Below, in pieces: positions 1 through 11,388 of a DNA stretch of 64,000 nucleotides. Where the stretch lies: assembly GCA_016758965.1 (NCBI GenBank), contig JAEPRB010000061.1:124001-188000 (forward strand), written 5' to 3'. This stretch comes from Circinella minor (taxonomy: Eukaryota > Mucoromycota > Mucoromycetes > Mucorales > Lichtheimiaceae). The translations under genes and the position numbers were made by a program. The stretch's first letter is position 1, and each line of letters begins with the position of its first letter. Under the pieces are notes generated by a model. It had not been told where the DNA came from. It saw only the letters and a list, made by a program, of their open reading frames with translations, and searched no databases.

Positions 1-703
1 AAACCACAAAATGAAGATGGAATTCTATATAAATTTCATATATTATAAAGTAGTGTTAAAAAAATTTAATGTTATATAAAATAACTAAAAAAATATTTAT
101 TTACCGAATAGATCCACCTGCATCTGCACCAATGCTAATTGGAACAAGACCAGCAGCTACAGTAGCTGAACTTCCACCACTCGATCCACCACAAGAACTG
201 ACCAAATCATAAGGATTTAATGGAGTACCCGTATTAGGATTCACTGTAAATACACTAAAAAAAAAAAATGGGAATAGTATTAAAAAAATTTAATAAATCT
301 AGATAATTAAAGAAAAAAAAAAAGATACTTTACTCCCAACCAAGTTCTTGCATGACAACATGACCCAAAATAATGGCACCAGCATTTCGAAGTCGTTGAA
401 CAACTTCAGCATCATATTCAGCTGATTTTCCATCATTAATAAAACAAGTACCTCCTTTTGTTTCAAAACCTTGAACATTCATTTCTTCCTTGATAGAAAC
501 GAAAACACCATCCAATGGACTGATAGGATTACCTTGCTTATATCTTTCAGTGGATGCAGCAGCTTCTTCTAATACTTTCTTAGGATTTATCGAGCGCATC
601 CAATGATATTTTGAGTTTGATTCTTCCAAGATTTTGAGTAACAATTGTGCTACCTTTATATAATTCATGTTGAGTCAGCAAAAAGGTGAAAAGAGTTTCA
701 ATT

Positions 704-734
<31 letters not shown>

Positions 735-1176
735 TACCTTGGTAGGGGTCATTTTTTGTTCATTATAGGCTATATGATAATCCCAAAACGAATAAAAAGG
801 CGAATTACTTTTGTTTTCATATTTAAGTTGTGCCACTAAACTAATATTATTTTCATTATGATTCCTTGAAAAAGAATGTTTATGGTCATGAGGAATGGGT
901 AAAAGTGTAGGCATTTCTACTAAGTTATGATCACGTAATTTGAATAAACGAGCATCTTTAGCAAGTTTATAGGGTACATAGGGTAACCAATCAACCCATT
1001 TAGCAGCTATTGCTAGTGGCCACCCATATAATGCTGGCGCATCAAACTTATATATATATATATATACATATATATAAATTATATTTATATTAGATAATGG
1101 ATCAATTATGTCTATTGGATATATATATATATATATGTTACAAAGTTTTGTACATTACCTTATCATCATCACCCAT
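1..1176 (-). CDS. Amidase-signature hydrolase, 5' part (partial)
   Basis: Serine amidase of the amidase-signature family (fatty-acid amide hydrolase / GatA-like fold), which hydrolyses carboxamides. The gene runs off the left edge. Splicing was inferred from GT-AG sites in frame: exons 1176-1159 (MGDDDK), 1046-738, 653-334, 254-105 and 24-1, giving about 273 N-terminal residues of a family usually 500-600 long. All three catalytic elements are visible. The Lys is in SIKEEMN. The Gly/Ser-rich loop GGSSGGSSA carries the cis-Ser. GADAGGSIR, continuing into IPSSFCG across the last intron, carries the nucleophilic Ser. The residues before the catalytic Lys ([12 protein letters not shown] onward) match the long N-terminus of fungal amidases. 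Start choice: the ATG at 1176 splices in frame onto the conserved exon at 1046. Substrate cannot be told. Intron 2 contains a TA microsatellite. Confidence 0.88.
709..734. repeat. (TA)n microsatellite in amidase intron
   Basis: An uninterrupted AT dinucleotide run lies inside the second intron of the amidase gene. Shorter TA runs occur near 1052-1072 and 1120-1136 in the preceding intron. Confidence 0.9.
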
Positions 1177-1704
1177 ATTTTATTTTATTTTGAAGAAGAA
1201 AAAAGCAAATAAAATAAAATCAGAAAGAAATGGTTTCTTTTTAATTAAAAAAAATCTCAGGCTACTTTTTTCTAGTACAAGAGAGATTTTTTTTTTGTTT
1301 TCTTTGACGACATGTGCTTTGTGCAACCTCAAGTATCTTTTTTTTTTTTAAAAAAAAAAGAAATTTTATATATTATGCAGCAAAAATTAGAAGGTGAGAA
1401 AAGAAGTTAAAATTCTATGGTCAACATTTCGATACATATCCAGAGCGATAAAAAATAAAAATATATTACGTTGATTATCCATTTTCATTCTATACTTATT
1501 AAGGTAGTAGGTATTTTTGATTTTTTTTTTTTTTTTAATCCTTCCAAATCTTATTGTTTCTATAATGTAACATTCCTAAAAGTTACACAAATTTGACAAG
1601 CGAAAAAATAGAATACAATTCGAATTTAAAGGAACAAAATAATCAAAAGAAAATAGACTAATCATACTTATTTAAAACAACATGGACAATTAATGAACGA
1701 TATG

Positions 1705-1735
<31 letters not shown>

Positions 1736-1932
1736 ACCTTTCATATCTTCCAAATAAAAATAAAAAATAGACAAAGAGAGAGAGAGAGGCTTCGGGGGAA
1801 ACAAAATTATTGTTCAAAGAAGTTGGTTTCAGATAGCAGCTTTGGAGCGGAGTTAATTGAACCAATTTTAACAAAATTGGAAATGTGTCGTGAAGCTCAA
1901 GTACTTTCTCTTTTGTTATTAGTTCTTTAAAG
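1177..1932. other. Divergent intergenic region, amidase / RPL4
   Basis: Shared upstream region between the amidase (-) and RPL4 (+). It is very A/T-rich, with a T13A10-type palindromic tract near 1337-1360, a poly-A run near 1706-1732 and a GA microsatellite near 1776-1788. No further coding sequence is seen. It should contain both promoters, but I cannot name specific elements. Confidence 0.6.
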
Positions 1933-3424
1933 ATGGTAAGGAAGGGTTGTGTGTGGCAATCATTTAGATAACGAGACGATATATACAACTATACATCATA
2001 AAGGATACAGACATTTCTTAAATGGATGGATGAAAATGATGGATAGATGGATGAAAAATCGGATTGAAAAAAAAAAACCAAAAAATTCAGGGATTCAAGA
2101 AGTGAATCATGAATGGCAAAAAAAAAAAAAAAAAAAAACCAATCCTGAATGATTCTCAATTTTCATGAATGACTAAATAAACATTATTTTATTTTATTTT
2201 TGAATTACATAGTCTGCTGCCAGACCCGTTATCAACGTTTACTCCGAGAGTGGCAAGGGTGCCAACGGTACCGTCGCTTTGCCCGCCGTCTTCAAGGCTC
2301 CCATCCGTCCTGACATTGTTAACTTTGTCCACACCAACATGGCCAAGAACAAGCGTCAAGCCTACGCTGTTTCCGAGAAGGCTGGTCACCAAACCTCTGC
2401 TGAGTCCTGGGGTACTGGTCGTGCTGTCGCCCGTATTCCCCGTGTTAACGGTTCTGGCACTCATCGTGCTGGTCAAGTAAGTATAATTTATTGATTATTA
2501 TTTTATTTTATTTTTTGTAATTCTTAATTATTTTTATGAAATGATTGAAACTAAATTATATTTTATTTTGAATAGGCTGCTTTCGGTAACATGTGTCGCA
2601 GCGGTCGTATGTTCGCTCCTACCAAGACCTGGCGCAAGTGGCACGTCAAGACCAACTTGAACCAAAAGCGTTTCGCCACTGCCTCCGCTTTGGCTGCTTC
2701 CGCTTTGCCCTCGTTGGTCATGGCCCGTGGTCACCGTGTTGAACAAATTGAAGAAGTTCCTCTTGTCGTTAAGGATGCTGTCCAAACCTTGACCAAGACC
2801 AAGGAAGCCGTTGCTCTCTTGAAGGCTTTGAACGCCTACGAAGATGTTGTCAAGGTCTCCAACTCCCGTAAGCTCCGTGCTGGTGTTGGTAAAATCCGTA
2901 ACCGTCGTCATCGTCAACGTCGTGGTCCCCTTGTCATCTACAATGAAGACAATGGTATCGTCAAGGCTTTCCGCAACTTGCCCGGTGTTGAACTTTGCAA
3001 TGTTCGTCGTTTGAACTTGCTTCAACTCGCCCCTGGTGGTCACGTTGGCCGTTTCGTTGTCTGGACCGAATCTGCTTTCTCCCTTTTGGATGAATTGTAC
3101 GGTACCTACGAATCTCCCGCCACCTTGAAGAAGGACTACGTCTTGCCCGCTCACATCATGACCAACCCCGATGTCAACCGTTTGATCAACTCTGATGAAG
3201 TTCAATCCGTTGTCCGTCCTGCTGGCACCAAGCTTACCAAGCGTCCCTTCACCCAAAAGAAGAACCCTCTTCGCAACACTGCCGTCATGGGTCGTCTTAA
3301 CCCCTATGCTAACATCCTCCGCAAGGCTGAAAAGAAGAACAAGGTTGCCAAGACTGCTTCTACCAAGAAGGGTGTTAACACCGCTGCTTCCAAGCAATTC
3401 TTGGAAACTTTGCACTCTGCTTAA
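1933..3424 (+). CDS. RPL4: 60S ribosomal protein L4 (uL4)
   Basis: Structural protein of the large cytosolic ribosomal subunit; uL4 extends a loop into the peptide exit tunnel. Exons 1933-1935 (ATG only), 2213-2476 and 2576-3424 join in frame to 371 residues, normal for fungal uL4. Family segments seen are [12 protein letters not shown] at the N-terminus, [50 protein letters not shown] across the second junction, the basic [21 protein letters not shown] stretch, and [15 protein letters not shown] near the C-terminus. The start codon stands alone on exon 1, followed by a 277-nt intron starting GTAAGG; intron-after-ATG is common in fungal ribosomal protein genes. Codon use is sharply biased to C/G third positions (AAG, GGT/GCC, CGT), unlike its AT-rich neighbours, as expected for a very highly expressed gene. 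Confidence 0.97.
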
Positions 3425-3459
3425 GTTTTTTTTTAACTCATCCAATTTTGTGCGAGCGA

Positions 3460-3465
3460 AATAAA
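3460..3465 (+). terminator. AATAAA-type polyadenylation signal of RPL4
   Basis: AATAAA occurs 36 bases after the RPL4 stop, followed by a T/A tract. Position and sequence fit a fungal 3'-end signal, but the cleavage site is not visible from sequence alone. Confidence 0.4.
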
Positions 3466-4344
3466 ATAAAAATGCTAACTTTTTTTTTAAAAAAAAAAAA
3501 AAATTGTCAAGCATTGTTTTAATTTAATTGATTATTATCTTATTATTTGATTTGGAAATGAAATGAAAGTGGATATTGGGGAAGTGTAAAAGAAAATGGT
3601 GGGGGAGTTTTTTTTTTTGAAGGGTGCTGTTTAGATTATTATTTGTGTATTAAATTTGATTTTGTGTAGAGGAAAATGGATGATTTATCTAAACTCTGTT
3701 TCATAAATACTAAATCTTGATAGTTATATATAGCATCTAATGCATTTTTATTACATTTAATAACAAACTTTTTGATTGATGTTGGTTTGTCTGAAAAAGA
3801 GATTCATTGCTTAAAAAATAATTGTCGACAAATTGATTGTTATACGTTGTATCACACAAAAAAGTAGTTGTCGATGCATGATTTTTAGACTTTAATATCT
3901 GTTTTTTAATGCACAAAAAAAAAACATTTGTTCCCCCGAAAACAAAGACAGTTCATTCTATTAGCAATATACACAGAACAGGACGAAATAATACTTGCCT
4001 AGTGGACCCCCCGTTAATTTCATATTCAATAACTTGTTCATACCTCACTATTTTCACAAGAAAATAAGGGAAACAAATCATTTTTTTCTCAATATGATCC
4101 AAGAAATTAAAATATTTTATTACGATCATTTATAATATTCTACTATAATATACATTTTTTGTTGTATTAGTATTTTGTAAAAGAAGTCGCATTCAGGAAA
4201 AGATTATCCAAAAAAGAAAAAGCCTGAAGATACTTTTCTCAGTCAAATAACTTCCCATTAAGTTAGAGCATGCCATCTTGAAGATAGAGCACACGGAGCA
4301 TCGATTATTTAGCTGGAAATAGGCTTTAGTAGCGTGGAGACTTT

Positions 4345-4666
4345 GCCGAGTAAAATCCACAAATAGTTATATTTTAATTGAAGACTTAGTCCCTGTCGTA
4401 TGGCACGCGTCAATCCTTCATCCCCCCCCCGCCACATAATTCAAATATAAACTAACATTTCTCAGTCTTCTCCTTTACTGCTCACGCTAACGCGTTTTAC
4501 ACTCTTTTGTCACTAATTGATTTTAAAATTGATTTTTATATAAAATGAGTGGTATCCAACCAACCAACGAGATGACTTTAATAGCCGTATATTACGATGC
4601 CAACCAAAGCGAACCGTCATTTCGTTTATACATCGGAATCAAACTATTTTGTGGATTTTACTCGGC
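4345..4666. repeat. Inverted-repeat pair (about 24-25 bp arms)
   Basis: Left arm 4345-4368 begins GCCGAGTAAAATCCAC. The right arm 4642-4666 is its reverse complement with one inserted A. The spacer is 273 bp. The layout resembles the ends of a small non-autonomous DNA element, but no target-site duplication was recognised and the right arm lies inside a small ORF. Confidence 0.6.
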
Positions 4667-4703
4667 CAAATCACCAGGCCTTTTTAAGCCTTCGTCTGAG
4701 TAA
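4545..4703 (+). CDS. Small hypothetical ORF (52 codons)
   Basis: Open frame from ATG at 4545 to TAA at 4703. It starts MSGIQPTNEMTLIAVYYD and ends SPGLFKPSSE. A tract matching TATATAAAA lies directly before the ATG, so that tract cannot serve as a normally spaced TATA box. The composition looks more protein-like than the surrounding DNA. The right arm of the inverted repeat codes the middle of the frame. I do not recognise a family; it could be a chance ORF or the remains of a longer gene. No introns were placed. Confidence 0.22.
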   Translation: MSGIQPTNEMTLIAVYYDANQSEPSFRLYIGIKLFCGFYSAKSPGLFKPSSE

Positions 4704-6837
4704 AATATTGGAGTTCTGAAGGCTCTTTCGGCAGGTTATACCTGTTGATTTGTACCATGTTTCTGAAGTGAACTTTGCCAATTATTTAATGTTTCAAAAT
4801 TATTTTGTTGGTTACTGTCATTTGAATAGTAAATAGTAGAAAAAAGGAAAGGTAGAATGTAAATATATATCACTTATTACAAGGTAAAGTGTTTATTTGT
4901 AAATATGACATTTAATTTCTTGCGAGATTATAAAAAGTTGCATGGATTATATATCAACAACTTCTTATGATGACAGTGTATATAATGTTTTATGATGCTT
5001 ACATGCAAAAAAATTTATATATTTTTTATTAGTTAGTAATGCGTAATAGATGATAGTATCATCATACAATCAGTAGAAGTACGATTTATAATATACTTAT
5101 TGATCATCTTTTTTCAACGTCTCTCGGTCTCTCTATCTCTATCTCTCGCTCTGCCAAATTAGTGAAGAGACAAAAAATCAGGAGCTCCAAATATACAGGG
5201 AAATAGAATACTCACTTTTTTACATGTCTGACAATAAGTATGTAAAGAAAAACTGATCGAATCTGACTATCCGAATATTCTTTTTCAGAGTAATTCTTAT
5301 TCAAAAATCATTTCACACAAATTGAAATATTGGCCACCAATCTATAGTCATCTGCCTGTTTTATTACCTTATGAGTCGAGTATACGAAATTTTTTCTTCT
5401 ACGTAATCAACTATTGAATAACACATTTTATGAATAATATTATAACGACTTTATTTTTGTTATACCTGCAACAAGAAACCAGGTAAAAAAATAAATAGTG
5501 CTCAAGTAAAATGAGTACAGTATAAACTCATTTTTTTTGTCCAATACATACGTATCATATCAGAAAAGAAGAAACGGTTATATTATTTGGTCTTGATTAG
5601 CAACGACTAGAATAAGAAACCATTAGTTTAACTGTCATCCTTTTATTGCCACACAAAACTGATGTGTTGGTTAATAAAGGAGAATTGTAAATAACAAAGA
5701 GGTTCCCCTTCTTTAAAAAGGTTATCCACATATTTATCTTTATGCATCACTACAGTATGTCCCCTTTTTTGTTTCAGAAACTAAATGATAATTATTTTTG
5801 ATTCCTAATTGTAATACCATACCATATAAATTTATATGATAAAATGATGTTTGATATTTTGTACATTTATTACTACGTACGTAACTGTAATTAACTTATT
5901 TAATCAAGAATCAATTCATGTCATTATTAGACTTTTTTCTGGAATAATTTCTTTCTGTCTTTTACTTATTAAAATTATTATTATTTTTTCTTTTATCATT
6001 TCAAAAAAGTACTGCCGTCTCTATATAATAATAATACAGAGTGAGACCCCACTCATTTCATATCTGTTAACTTTCACACCCCAGTTAACTTCACAAACAA
6101 TCATGGAATACGTAAAAAAAAATGTTTAATAAAAGTTTCACGTTCATTTCAAATATGATCAATTTTTAACAAAAAAATAATTATGTGGTTAAATACGAAC
6201 GACAATGAGTTCATAATTTGTATAGTTTCTGCTTTTAATGCCGATATCTAGGTAGCTTTTAATGCTTTTGTTTATGTCCTTGTGGTGATGATGTTGGGAT
6301 AGTTGCCAACATGAAAAGATGCATTATCAAAAATTCGCCATCAATAGGTGGGGCCAAATTGTATAAAGGGTGATGCAGGAAATAAGTGTATGTTGTCATA
6401 TGAGCTGTTGACAAAGAACATTAATTTTTTTTTTTTACTAGGAGGGCGATGGAGGATTAGGACGATCAGCTTGAAGTACCTAATACTCCTCATATAAATC
6501 GGGCGCGAGCTTTATATACACAAAAAGCAACACATCTGTGTTTTATTCAGAGCGTTAAAAGTTAAATTTGACCAACAAAAATGAAAATGAGTCATGGTTT
6601 AGAAAGTGAGCTCCAATCTAATGGGCCAAAATTGGATTAGCTGACGAAAATGAGCCATCAGATAATAAAAATGAATAGGATCCAAAATAAGTTGTAATAT
6701 ATAATTACTATTTATTATATTTATTTATATTCAAAAGAAATAACTTCTATACAACAAGTATGTTTTTCATAATCCTTTTTCACCTGCCAAACAAGGGTCC
6801 CAAAAAGTCAATAAATGGTCGATTCAAGTTTGACAGT

Positions 6838-7262
6838 CTACTTGGAAAATGTGTTCTGATACTCTTTTAATGCGATCACTTGACTTAGTACTGTATTAAG
6901 ACTTACCGAGGCAGCATCTTTGTTGACAACGTCTTTAATTTTCGACCAAAATTCTTCAATTCGGTCCAAAAAAAGAAGCGTATGGTGGGAGGTAAATAAT
7001 CTCACAACCATGTTCAGTAACCCAATCCTTAACATCAATTGTTCTATGAATAGCAACATTATCCATAACAAGGTACCGCTACCGGAGATCACGGGGCTCA
7101 ATATTGGTAAGTACTTGTTCGGTAAATTGCATAAAATTACTACCAATCGTTCCTTTTTTGGGTGCTGGATCATCATCAGCTTTTCTTTTCTTGTTTGTTG
7201 GTGCGCAAACGTTTCGTTTAGATAATGTAATGACACCATGAGCAGTAATAGCTTCCAATAAG
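6838..7262 (-). pseudogene. Tc1/mariner (IS630-like) transposase relic, C-terminal half
   Basis: Reverse-strand reading gives a DDE-transposase C-terminus with damage. In order: HGVITLSKRNVCAP, a charged linker, YLVMDNVAIHRT (second catalytic Asp within the DNxxxH motif), EIIYLPPYA, then FLDRIEEFWSKIKDVV (third acidic residue in the IEEFWSKIK block). The frame is broken by an in-frame TAG at 7079-7081 and by a frameshift between the YLPPY and FLDRIEEFW blocks. The family normally reads YxPxxSPxLNPIExxWxxxK without interruption. It is non-functional. It lines up with the N-terminal half at 7620-8110, separated by inserted repetitive DNA. Confidence 0.8.
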
Positions 7263-7379
7263 TATGCTGAGGTTGAGACCTTTTGTTTCTACAGTGATTT
7301 TACACGCTTTTCCGATGTCAGACCAACTATGAGAGCGATGCATATTTCTATTGAATCCCACCTCCACCATAAAAAAAAA

Positions 7380-7620
7380 TCCTGTGAAATCCTGTAAAAA
7401 TCCTGTGCGCTATTCTTAATTTGGAAATAGAGCGAAAAAATCTTGTAAAATCCCGTAAAATGATATCGGTGCTGTAAACACTCTAAAATCATGTAAAATC
7501 CTGTGAAATCATGTAAAAATCCTGTGGAGCACTGTACCTATTTGAGAATCAGGTAAAATAGGAGCAAAAAAATATAAATACTGTAATATTCTGTAAAGTC
7601 ATGTAAAATCATATATATGG
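7380..7620. repeat. Tandem repeat, about 119-bp period, built of short TCCTGTAAAA-like units
   Basis: Two imperfect copies start at 7380 and 7499 with nearly the same TCCTGTGAAATC opening. Each is built from short variants of ATCCTGTAAAA spaced roughly 10-12 bp apart. The block sits between the two halves of the transposase relic, so it inserted or expanded there. It does not code for an intact protein. Confidence 0.65.
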
Positions 7621-8110
7621 TTTACTTGTAACATATTTATTTAAAAATAATGGTTCAATTGACATTTGTATCAAGAAAATTGTTATAGTATGTAAGCGTA
7701 AAAGGATATACATTCGCCAAAAGTAATTATGGTGAATGTAGAAGTCATCAATGAAAACACACTCAGAAAAGAAATTGATTTCAAGTGCCTTCCATGCTGA
7801 TACAGCTTCGTACCGTTGTAAAATAGTTGTATCATCATTACAGCTGAGCGTTGGTTGTTCATGCATTTTTTCAAACATAAAAGTTGTATGTTCGTCATTA
7901 AGTTTTGATTTAGCACGGGTCTTTTTGGACGAGCCTGGAAATACATCTTTACTATTGTTGCACGCTTCGTTCCATTGATTTACGCGTCGTTTGGCAGTTG
8001 AATAAGGTAGGGTAACTTTGGCTACAGCCACTTCAATTGACATGCCTTCAAACTCTTGTGATAAGTTGATCATTTTCGTAACTTTGACATCATTTTTTTT
8101 TGTATTGCAT
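7620..8110 (-). pseudogene. Tc1/mariner (IS630-like) transposase relic, N-terminal half
   Basis: Reverse-strand frame opening DVKVTKMINLSQEFEGMSIE, a helix-turn-helix-like DNA-binding region (STAKRRVNQWNEA), then a basic linker and a segment ending EINFFSECVFIDD. The last resembles the first catalytic Asp block (VFIDE) of Tc1/mariner transposases. After this the similarity stops and the repeat block begins. Together with the C-terminal half this makes one decayed element on the minus strand. The outer ends of the element were not defined with confidence. Confidence 0.65.
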
Positions 8111-8398
8111 GTACGTATGGACCGCGCATTAGACGTGAAGGTGTATCATTGTTACTGGTGGATTCCTTGGACTTTTTTTCTTTTCCTTTTCCTCCATCTT
8201 GTGTCTATAATTGACGTCCGCAGCACCTTCCCAGTCCATATAACTTTGAAAAAAAATAACTCTCTTGTCAGTGTTAGGAATATTATTATCAGTGATGTTA
8301 AGGTCTTTCGTGGTGACAACAAACGCAAAATAAATAAAGATATACAAGAACAAAAAAGAAAAAGTGGCTCTTCTTGACATAATATTCACACCATACAG

Positions 8399-8424
8399 TA
8401 TATATATATATATATATATATATT
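8399..8424. repeat. (TA)n microsatellite
   Basis: A run of alternating A and T lies in intergenic DNA just upstream of the transposase relic. Confidence 0.85.
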
Positions 8425-11370
8425 GAACTTTTCTTGGCTCAAATTCATTTTTCAAGATGGGTAGTTTGAATTTTCTTGTCATGGATCAATTTCAAAATCG
8501 GTGGCTTCAATTTCGTTCAAACAGCTCAACTTGTTCAAACTTTTCTACTATACGTAGTCCTGCGACAATTTTTTTTTTTTTGCTATAGGTTTTGTGGTGT
8601 GACAGATGATACAAGTATTATTTGTTTAATAATAGAAAGGACTATATAATTATTTATTGTTTATTTCGTTCTACGTACGTATGGTGCTACATTTCATCAA
8701 TGACGTAAAAGTACTGCATCTGCTGTAACATATAATATTTAGTACTAATATCAAATGGGATCATATGTAAATGATCTCTTATTTAAAAAGAAATGTCAAC
8801 TTTGGTCGTGACATGTGAAACATAGATTTTATGTATGGGAAAGTTTTTATGTGTGAGACTACAAAAATAACAGGCAAAAGGTACGTATATTTTTAATTCT
8901 ATACTTGTGAGTTTGTAATTTATACACACACAATGACTTTTTTTATATGTGCCTTTATCAATCATTACAACTATAATTTTGATTTTGTGTCTCAAGAATA
9001 ACACAAAAATAAAAAGCCTGTCAAGTTTATTATCATATATTTTGTTTGTTTACAAAGTTTCATTCCGACAAGTTTCAAAGAGACACTTATGAATTCAACA
9101 ACAAACAATGGCGAAAGTAATCCGAGATTTTGTTTCGTCATTCTTGCTGTACGTATGCATATACATGAGTATGTCTTATATACCAAACACTCGTATTTAT
9201 ATTATAAAAATTAACAAGACATGTGCAACGTACCTTTTGCACTATAATTTTTTTTTGTAGTTATATGAAGCAACGGAAACAATGTAATTTCTGCTCTTCT
9301 ATTATTATAGCAGTTGACTTAAACTTTTTCTAGTACTCTTTCTTCATCAATATACTTTTCCATTGTTCCCCATTGAACCATATATTATCTTCTATTATTC
9401 ATGTTTTGTTATCAAAGAGCTGATCTGATGTCCCACTTGTTAGAGATGGTAATAAGAAAAAAAAAAGCACGTTCTTTACTAACTAGTTAAGCCAACCTTT
9501 AAATCTTTTTCTATTTTCATTTCTTCGGCCCACTTCTCTGGTTACGCAATACTATAAACAATACTAAAGCGGGATTTTTTTTTTTTAAAAAAAAAAGCGA
9601 AATAGCATTATAGATCGGTTTGTTTTGTGTATTTACTTTAGATCTTAAAGAATATTTCAATTTTCATTATATTGTAAACAAAAGTCAAGTTTATTATAAC
9701 GAATGGAGCTCTTTTGTTAAGCAAATCATGCTTTCTAATCGAACAAGGAAGCATAAAATATACAAATTGGTTTTAATTGATGGATATATAAATAAAGATT
9801 ATTAACAGAAACCGTGGGTCACGAAATTTTATGGATAATGTTTTTGTGTGTTCCAAAAATAACATAAATAAAATTGTGAGCTACTCTATAATATATTTTA
9901 TTTAGGTGGTACGATATCCAGTTCATTAAAAAAAAAACCAGTGCTTCTAATTCAATGAAAAAGAAAAAAGCGAACTCTATAACTTTTTATGTGTTAAGTT
10001 AACAAGTTAAAACTTTAAAACTTTATAAAAAAAAAACTTGTACTCGCTTTTTAATTAATAAGTTTGGATTCGTTACATTTCATATCTAGCACACGTGCAA
10101 TAATAAAGTATAGTATATCATATAAAAATGTCTTTTCTTTTTTTTTTAAAAAAAAAGAGAGTTGTTTCAGTACTCGTAAGTATAAGTTAGTATAGTTGTT
10201 ATATGCATAATATATGAACTTATAACACTTGAGAATCGTACGTACATGCAGGTTCTTGTGTGCTGAGATGAATTATGAAAAAGTAAAAAATAAATGCTCT
10301 CTTTTTGTTGTCTTTAAGCTTAAAAGGGGATTCTTCATAGAAAGGTGCGGGGAAAAATATTGTAAAACGTAATATATTGTGTTACCACTGACCTTTCCCC
10401 CCAAAAATAAACTCTAGTGCTTCTTCTTCTTCCCCCCCAAAAAAAACAGTAATTGATGAAAGTGGATATCCTGAGAAAACTGTCAACCACAGGCCAATCT
10501 ATGGGAAAAAAAAAGGGTCGATCATTCTAAATGAAATAATATTAAAATTTTGTTCTCATGACTTTTATTCTTACCACGCGAAAAAAATCTAGAAGATATA
10601 AAAACCCTTAGTAGAATAACTTTTTTTTACCCACATTTACATTTTTGGGAGGCATTGTATACATTTTTTGAATTGCATAAAAAGAAAAAAGAAAAAAGTT
10701 AAGATGTGGCGATCAATTCTAATTTGAAGAAAGGAAATCACAAGCAAAAAGTCCGCGTTGAACATAGCAGAGGGACCGCGCGCACTCATACCCAATGACA
10801 ATAAATATGGTGCCCCCGTAGTTCATTATCATTAATCATCATTATAAAACTCGTTCCCCACTTATAAATGATCTCTTGACAAATCAATATCGTCCCCCTT
10901 TTTAATGTTTTCAATCGGAGCAGTTGTAAGGTCGTATTGTTGGGATTCATAATATATTGGTCCTACCTTCATCCTTTGCTATAATATTATTATTTTCGGA
11001 GTGATAATTGCTTTAATGATTTTTTCGTTTGCGCGCCTTACCTCGTTTTTTTTTTCCTTGTTGCTAAATTTCATTTCATTTGATCGACTTGATTATGAAA
11101 GTTTATTTATTGTTTCATATTTTGCCACACATAAAAACTTAATATCCCAATACTGGGATTCTCAAAAACTATTTTATTAAAAAAAATAGTTAATAAACCC
11201 CTATTAAAAAGTAGTTTTTGTTACATTTAGTAACTAGAACGAGATCACAGTAGTTTTTTTTTTATTTTATTTTGGATCACTATAGCAATAAATTAAACGC
11301 ATCTAACCAAAATAAAAAGCTCGGTGTGTTACATTTTAAAGTCTGTTCGATAAAGGGTATAAGAATGGAA

Positions 11371-11388
11371 AGGCGTTGTGTAACGCCT
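11371..11388. other. Perfect 7-bp stem hairpin nested in a wider inverted repeat
   Basis: AGGCGTT-GTG/T-AACGCCT forms a perfect stem with a short loop. Immediately after it GCGTTTTCA (11389-11397) is repeated inverted as TGAAAACGC (11480-11488). The GC-rich character contrasts with the flanks. It could be a protein-binding palindrome or part of a small RNA; function unknown. Confidence 0.45.

Larger units (their letters stand above)
3425..6837. other. Gene-poor AT-rich region
   Basis: About 3.4 kb downstream of RPL4 without a convincing gene. It contains an inverted-repeat pair (4345-4368 and 4642-4666), a 52-codon ORF (4545-4703), a CT-rich microsatellite near 5116-5153, a TACGTACGTA palindrome near 5873, and around 6305-6331 (-) a short DNASFHVG-coding stretch that resembles a DDE-transposase DNxxxH motif. 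The last could be a second transposon relic but is too short to assign. Confidence 0.5.

Noticed and set aside
1936..2212. Box C/D snoRNA inside RPL4 intron 1
   Set aside because: A TGATGG and a CTGA occur, but spacing and box C match are poor and there is no terminal stem; the GGAT-repeat explains the C-box likeness.
2534..3514. Long minus-strand open frame over RPL4
   Set aside because: Antisense shadow caused by the strong codon bias of RPL4; no domain, and the sense frame is a certain gene.
5851..6129. Plus-strand hydrophobic frame
   Set aside because: Composition is explained by AT/T-rich DNA; no signal or domain.
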